This document shows positions 61,668 to 64,000 of a stretch of 64,000 bases of DNA, piece after piece. Each line of letters begins with the position of its first letter. Positions within the stretch are counted from its first letter, which is position 1. This stretch comes from Mangrovimonas spongiae (GTDB lineage: Bacteria > Bacteroidota > Bacteroidia > Flavobacteriales > Flavobacteriaceae), in NCBI RefSeq assembly GCF_003944795.1, contig NZ_RWBG01000001.1, positions 62,001 through 126,000 on the forward strand, read 5' to 3'. The translations under genes and the position numbers were made by a program. A model generated the notes under the pieces. It was not told the DNA's origin. It did not search any database and saw nothing but the letters and a program-made list of their open reading frames with translations.

Positions 61668-62347
61668 TAACCATACATTTCTGATGTTTTTTGTAAAGCT
61701 TTTGTATTTATAATATGAATTGTAAGTCCTTCAGTTTTTATATACCTATCATGGCGAAACTCAGACAACAACCTATTTACTGTTTCTCTAGCCGTCCCAA
61801 TTAATTCGGCCAAATCTTTTCTAGTAATTGTAACACTCAATGTAACTTTGTTAGAATTATTAAACTTTTTAGCCAAGTAAAGTAATGCTTCGGCCAGTCG
61901 ACCTCTAACGGGTTTATAAGCAATACTACAAGCTTTAGACTCTAATTCTCTAATATGATTAACAAGTTGCTGAAAAAAGCCTTCAAGTAACTCAGGATGA
62001 TTATGCAAGGCTTCTTGAAAATCGCGTTTGTATATAAAATAAATAATGGTTTCTTCCATAGCTATGCCAGAACACGAATGTCTCGTATCAAGCGATAAAT
62101 CACCATAACTTAAAATATCACCTTTCGATGCTATATGAGTAATAAAATCCTTGCCACTACAACTCGTCTTAGTTACCTTAACCTTTCCCTGTTCTATAAG
62201 ATAAATGCCTTGGGGCGAACTTCCCTCAAAATAAATAATCTGTCCTTTCTTGAAAATTAAAGTATCCTTATTTTCAATAAGATCTAATTGATTTCTTAAC
62301 GTCATTGTCTGTTCGCTTTTAAATAACGAATTGTCATTATTCCACAT
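61667..62347 (-). CDS. Crp/Fnr family transcriptional regulator
   Basis: A 226-residue regulator. Residues ~20-135 form a cyclic-nucleotide-type sensor domain (FKKGQIIYFEGSSPQGIYLI, then GDILSYGDLSLDTRH). Residues ~150-225 are the winged helix with ARETVNRLLSEF as recognition helix; Arg-Glu and the later Arg occupy the DNA-contact positions of E. coli CRP (RETVGR) that read TGA half-sites. There is no N-terminal four-Cys cluster as in FNR, so the signal is not obviously an Fe-S centre; three Cys residues lie within or near the sensor domain. It has an upstream TGA-N6-TCA site itself and is the likely regulator of this region. Confidence 0.93.
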   Translation of the reverse strand: MWNNDNSLFKSEQTMTLRNQLDLIENKDTLIFKKGQIIYFEGSSPQGIYLIEQGKVKVTKTSCSGKDFITHIASKGDILSYGDLSLDTRHSCSGIAMEETIIYFIYKRDFQEALHNHPELLEGFFQQLVNHIRELESKACSIAYKPVRGRLAEALLYLAKKFNNSNKVTLSVTITRKDLAELIGTARETVNRLLSEFRHDRYIKTEGLTIHIINTKALQKTSEMYG

Positions 62348-62392
62348 AATACTTAATATTCTAATTAATAGACCTTTTGGGGAGAGATAGAC

Positions 62393-62435
62393 TAAATATA
62401 GCAGATATAAATCGTAAAAAAAATGACTATCGTCA
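62393..62435 (-). promoter_or_regulatory. Crp/Fnr-type box and -7 element of the regulator gene (autoregulation)
   Basis: Box, read toward the gene, TGACGATAGTCA (62424-62435), -7 element TATATTTA (62393-62400), distance 29.5 bp. Leader about 40 nt to the ATG at 62347. Confidence 0.65.
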
Positions 62436-62552
62436 GGTTCAAAATGTTGTTGAATTAGGGTTAAGGAGAATTAATTTAAAAACCTGTTAGTTCACAAAAT
62501 TAGATTAAGGTAATAAGTGCAGGATACTTATTGTTATAAGGACAACATTTTT

Positions 62553-63185
62553 TTAGGAAACCTTATTATTGGTGTGAAATAAAGAAATGGCTTCTTCATC
62601 GGAAACGGGATTAAAATCTTTATAAAAGGCGCCAACAGCATGAAAGTGATGCGGTTGTAAAAGGCAAATAATGTTGGTTACCTCGGGAGATTTTTGGAGT
62701 TTAAGTAATGCAGATGCAGACGATACAGGTGTCGCTATGATTATTTGTTTTGGATGTTTTGCTGCTAAAAGTTTTACAGTTGCTAAAATAGTATTTCCAG
62801 TTGCTATGCCATCGTCAACAACAATAAGGGTTTTTCCATCTAACTCTAATGGTTTCTTGTCTTGATAATACATTTTAGATTTTTCTAATAAAATAGCCTG
62901 TAAGCGTTTTATCTCATCGTCTAAATAAGATTTGGAAATATGTTTAGCGCTTTCATCTAAAACTTTACTACCAAGGCTTACCGCCCCTATGGCATACTCT
63001 TTATTAGAAGGATGACCAATTTTTTTTGTCAATACAATATCTAAAGGAAGATGTAAATTTTTGCTAATAAGAGCGCCAATAGGTAATGCACCCCTAGGTA
63101 TAGCCAATACAATAGCATCAGTATTTTTATACTCGGTTAATGCCTTAGCTAATAAATGTCCAGCTTCTTCTCTATTAGAAAACAT
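62553..63185 (-). CDS. phosphoribosyltransferase
   Basis: A 210-residue type I PRTase fold. The PRPP-binding motif is LIVVDDGIATGNTILATV (residues ~118-135). Other parts are IVLAIPRGALPIGALISK and IVLTKKIGHPSNKEYAIGAV, patterns of the 'phosphoribosyltransferase' group often linked to stress regulons. The nucleobase is unknown. It starts 11 bp after the stop of the hydrolase gene and is co-transcribed with it. Confidence 0.9.
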   Translation of the reverse strand: MFSNREEAGHLLAKALTEYKNTDAIVLAIPRGALPIGALISKNLHLPLDIVLTKKIGHPSNKEYAIGAVSLGSKVLDESAKHISKSYLDDEIKRLQAILLEKSKMYYQDKKPLELDGKTLIVVDDGIATGNTILATVKLLAAKHPKQIIIATPVSSASALLKLQKSPEVTNIICLLQPHHFHAVGAFYKDFNPVSDEEAISLFHTNNKVS

Positions 63186-63196
63186 AATTTTATGTG

Positions 63197-63844
63197 TTAT
63201 AAAGTTAAGTAGTGCTCAAACCAGTTGATAGACAAACTGGTAACTTGCTCTAATTTGCCTGGTTCAGAAAATAAATGAGTGGCTTGGGGTATGATTTCTA
63301 GTTTTACATTGTCATGAAGCAACTGAAAAGCTTTTTGGTTTAATTGAATAACAACCTCATCTTTTCCTCCTACAATAAGCAACACAGAAGCATCTACTTT
63401 TTGTAATCGTGTTTCATCTGCCAAATCGGGACGTCCACCTCTGGAAACGACTGCTTTAATTTTTGTTTTTAAGCTGCCAGCTGCATTTAAAGCCGATGCT
63501 GCACCCGTACTAGCACCAAAATACCCTATAGGAAGATGCTCTAAATAAGGTTGCGACTGGGTCCAGTTGGTAACATCAATCAATCGGTCGGTTAAAAGCT
63601 GTATATTAAACCTATTATCGTAAACCGTATCTTCTTCTGCCGTTAATAAATCAAAAAGAAGTGTCGCAAAATCATGGTTATTTAACATGTTGGAAACAAA
63701 AGTATTTCTTGGACTTAAGCGACTGCTTCCACTACCATGAGAAAAAATAACCAAACCCTTAGCATCCTCTGGTATGGTTAAAATGCCTTTTAAATCAACA
63801 GCATCTAAGCGAATTAAAACCGGGTGTTGTACTAAAAGTGTCAT
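63197..63844 (-). CDS. dienelactone hydrolase-like alpha/beta hydrolase
   Basis: A 215-residue single-domain hydrolase. The oxyanion region is VIFSHGSGSSRLSPRN, the nucleophile elbow GYFGASTGAASALNA (Ser near 111), the acid is in LLIVGGKDEVV and the His in PQATHLFSEPG. There is no signal peptide. The substrate is unknown. It heads a two-gene unit with the phosphoribosyltransferase. Fusions of these two domains are known in some actinobacterial dormancy-related proteins, which supports a functional link. Confidence 0.9.
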   Translation of the reverse strand: MTLLVQHPVLIRLDAVDLKGILTIPEDAKGLVIFSHGSGSSRLSPRNTFVSNMLNNHDFATLLFDLLTAEEDTVYDNRFNIQLLTDRLIDVTNWTQSQPYLEHLPIGYFGASTGAASALNAAGSLKTKIKAVVSRGGRPDLADETRLQKVDASVLLIVGGKDEVVIQLNQKAFQLLHDNVKLEIIPQATHLFSEPGKLEQVTSLSINWFEHYLTL

Positions 63845-63873
63845 CCCAATAAATTTTTAGTTAGATTAATACC

Positions 63874-63916
63874 TAAAGTTACACGAAAACAAAGGCTTTA
63901 TGGATGATTTTTATTG
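63874..63916 (-). promoter_or_regulatory. degenerate Crp/Fnr-type box and -7 element of the hydrolase unit
   Basis: Box, read toward the gene, CAATAAAAATCA (63905-63916; the TCA half-site is intact, the other half has two mismatches), -7 element TAACTTTA (63874-63881), distance 29.5 bp. Leader about 25 nt. Confidence 0.4.
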
Positions 63917-64000
63917 CTGATGAGATTGATTTTTATAGCTGTAAAAAAGACGACTTATGGTTTGACTCCTACAAAACACATTAATAATTAAAATCAACTG

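Noticed and set aside
61597-61713. A 38-codon ORF (starting MFKLFLKRKTL) in the gap before the regulator
   Set aside because: It runs through the terminator hairpin and into antisense of the regulator gene, and no sensible leader or conserved feature is visible.
1-64000. tRNA, rRNA, CRISPR, insertion sequence or prophage content
   Set aside because: Non-coding gaps are short and contain no cloverleaf, array of direct repeats, transposase ORF or attachment-site duplication that I could see.

Overview
The window is a low-GC chromosomal segment of a member of the Flavobacteriaceae (Bacteroidota). The evidence is a protein with a type IX secretion (T9SS) C-terminal sorting domain, many lipoproteins and short signal peptides, several exact TAnnTTTG -7 promoter elements, a complete flexirubin-type pigment cluster, and a class I ribonucleotide reductase whose ATP-cone sits on NrdB. 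I saw no tRNA, rRNA, CRISPR array, insertion sequence or prophage.

Layout. 1-18 kb is ordinary core and accessory DNA: a truncated iron-type alcohol dehydrogenase with an AraC regulator, small zinc-ribbon and membrane proteins, a free-standing NUMOD4/HNH protein, a CBS protein, an M28 membrane peptidase, an M13 metallopeptidase, a very large BNR-repeat T9SS protein, a threonine dehydrogenase and a halogenase-like flavoprotein. 18.2-49.2 kb is one long plus-strand gene train with almost no gaps, ending at a hairpin terminator. It encodes flexirubin biosynthesis: tyrosine ammonia-lyase (starter acid), an aryl-acid adenylating enzyme, two ACPs, several ketosynthases including a Cys-less chain-length-factor-like partner and a half-length KS fold, ketoreductase, hotdog dehydratases, a thioesterase, DarA/DarB for the dialkylresorcinol half, a methyltransferase and a CrtI-like oxidoreductase. 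It also holds acyltransferase candidates for joining the halves (a BtrH-like protein and a C45-type lipoprotein), and an export set (ABC transporter, LolA, a LolB-like lipoprotein, an MMPL-PlsC fusion, a porin-like barrel). 49.3-52.5 kb is nrdB-nrdA.

52.6-64 kb is the most interesting part. It holds PEP synthase, a UbiB-type kinase, coiled-coil proteins, a CDP-alcohol phosphatidyltransferase with a metallophosphoesterase, a hydrolase with a phosphoribosyltransferase, two small envelope proteins and a Crp/Fnr-family regulator. In front of nearly every transcription unit I find a palindrome TGAY-N4-RTCA whose centre lies exactly 29.5 bp before a TAnnTT(TA) -7 element. Seven copies have perfect TGA-N6-TCA cores and two are degenerate, which is the geometry of class II Crp/Fnr activation. 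The local regulator has such a site itself. One site, inside the longest non-coding gap (61187-61666), points at no protein gene but at a structured stretch ending in a hairpin, a candidate regulated small RNA. I infer an autoregulated, locally clustered Crp/Fnr regulon, possibly for low-oxygen or energy-limited conditions.

Limits: all calls come from reading the sequence. Homology statements rest on motif recognition and memory of families, and no database search was run.
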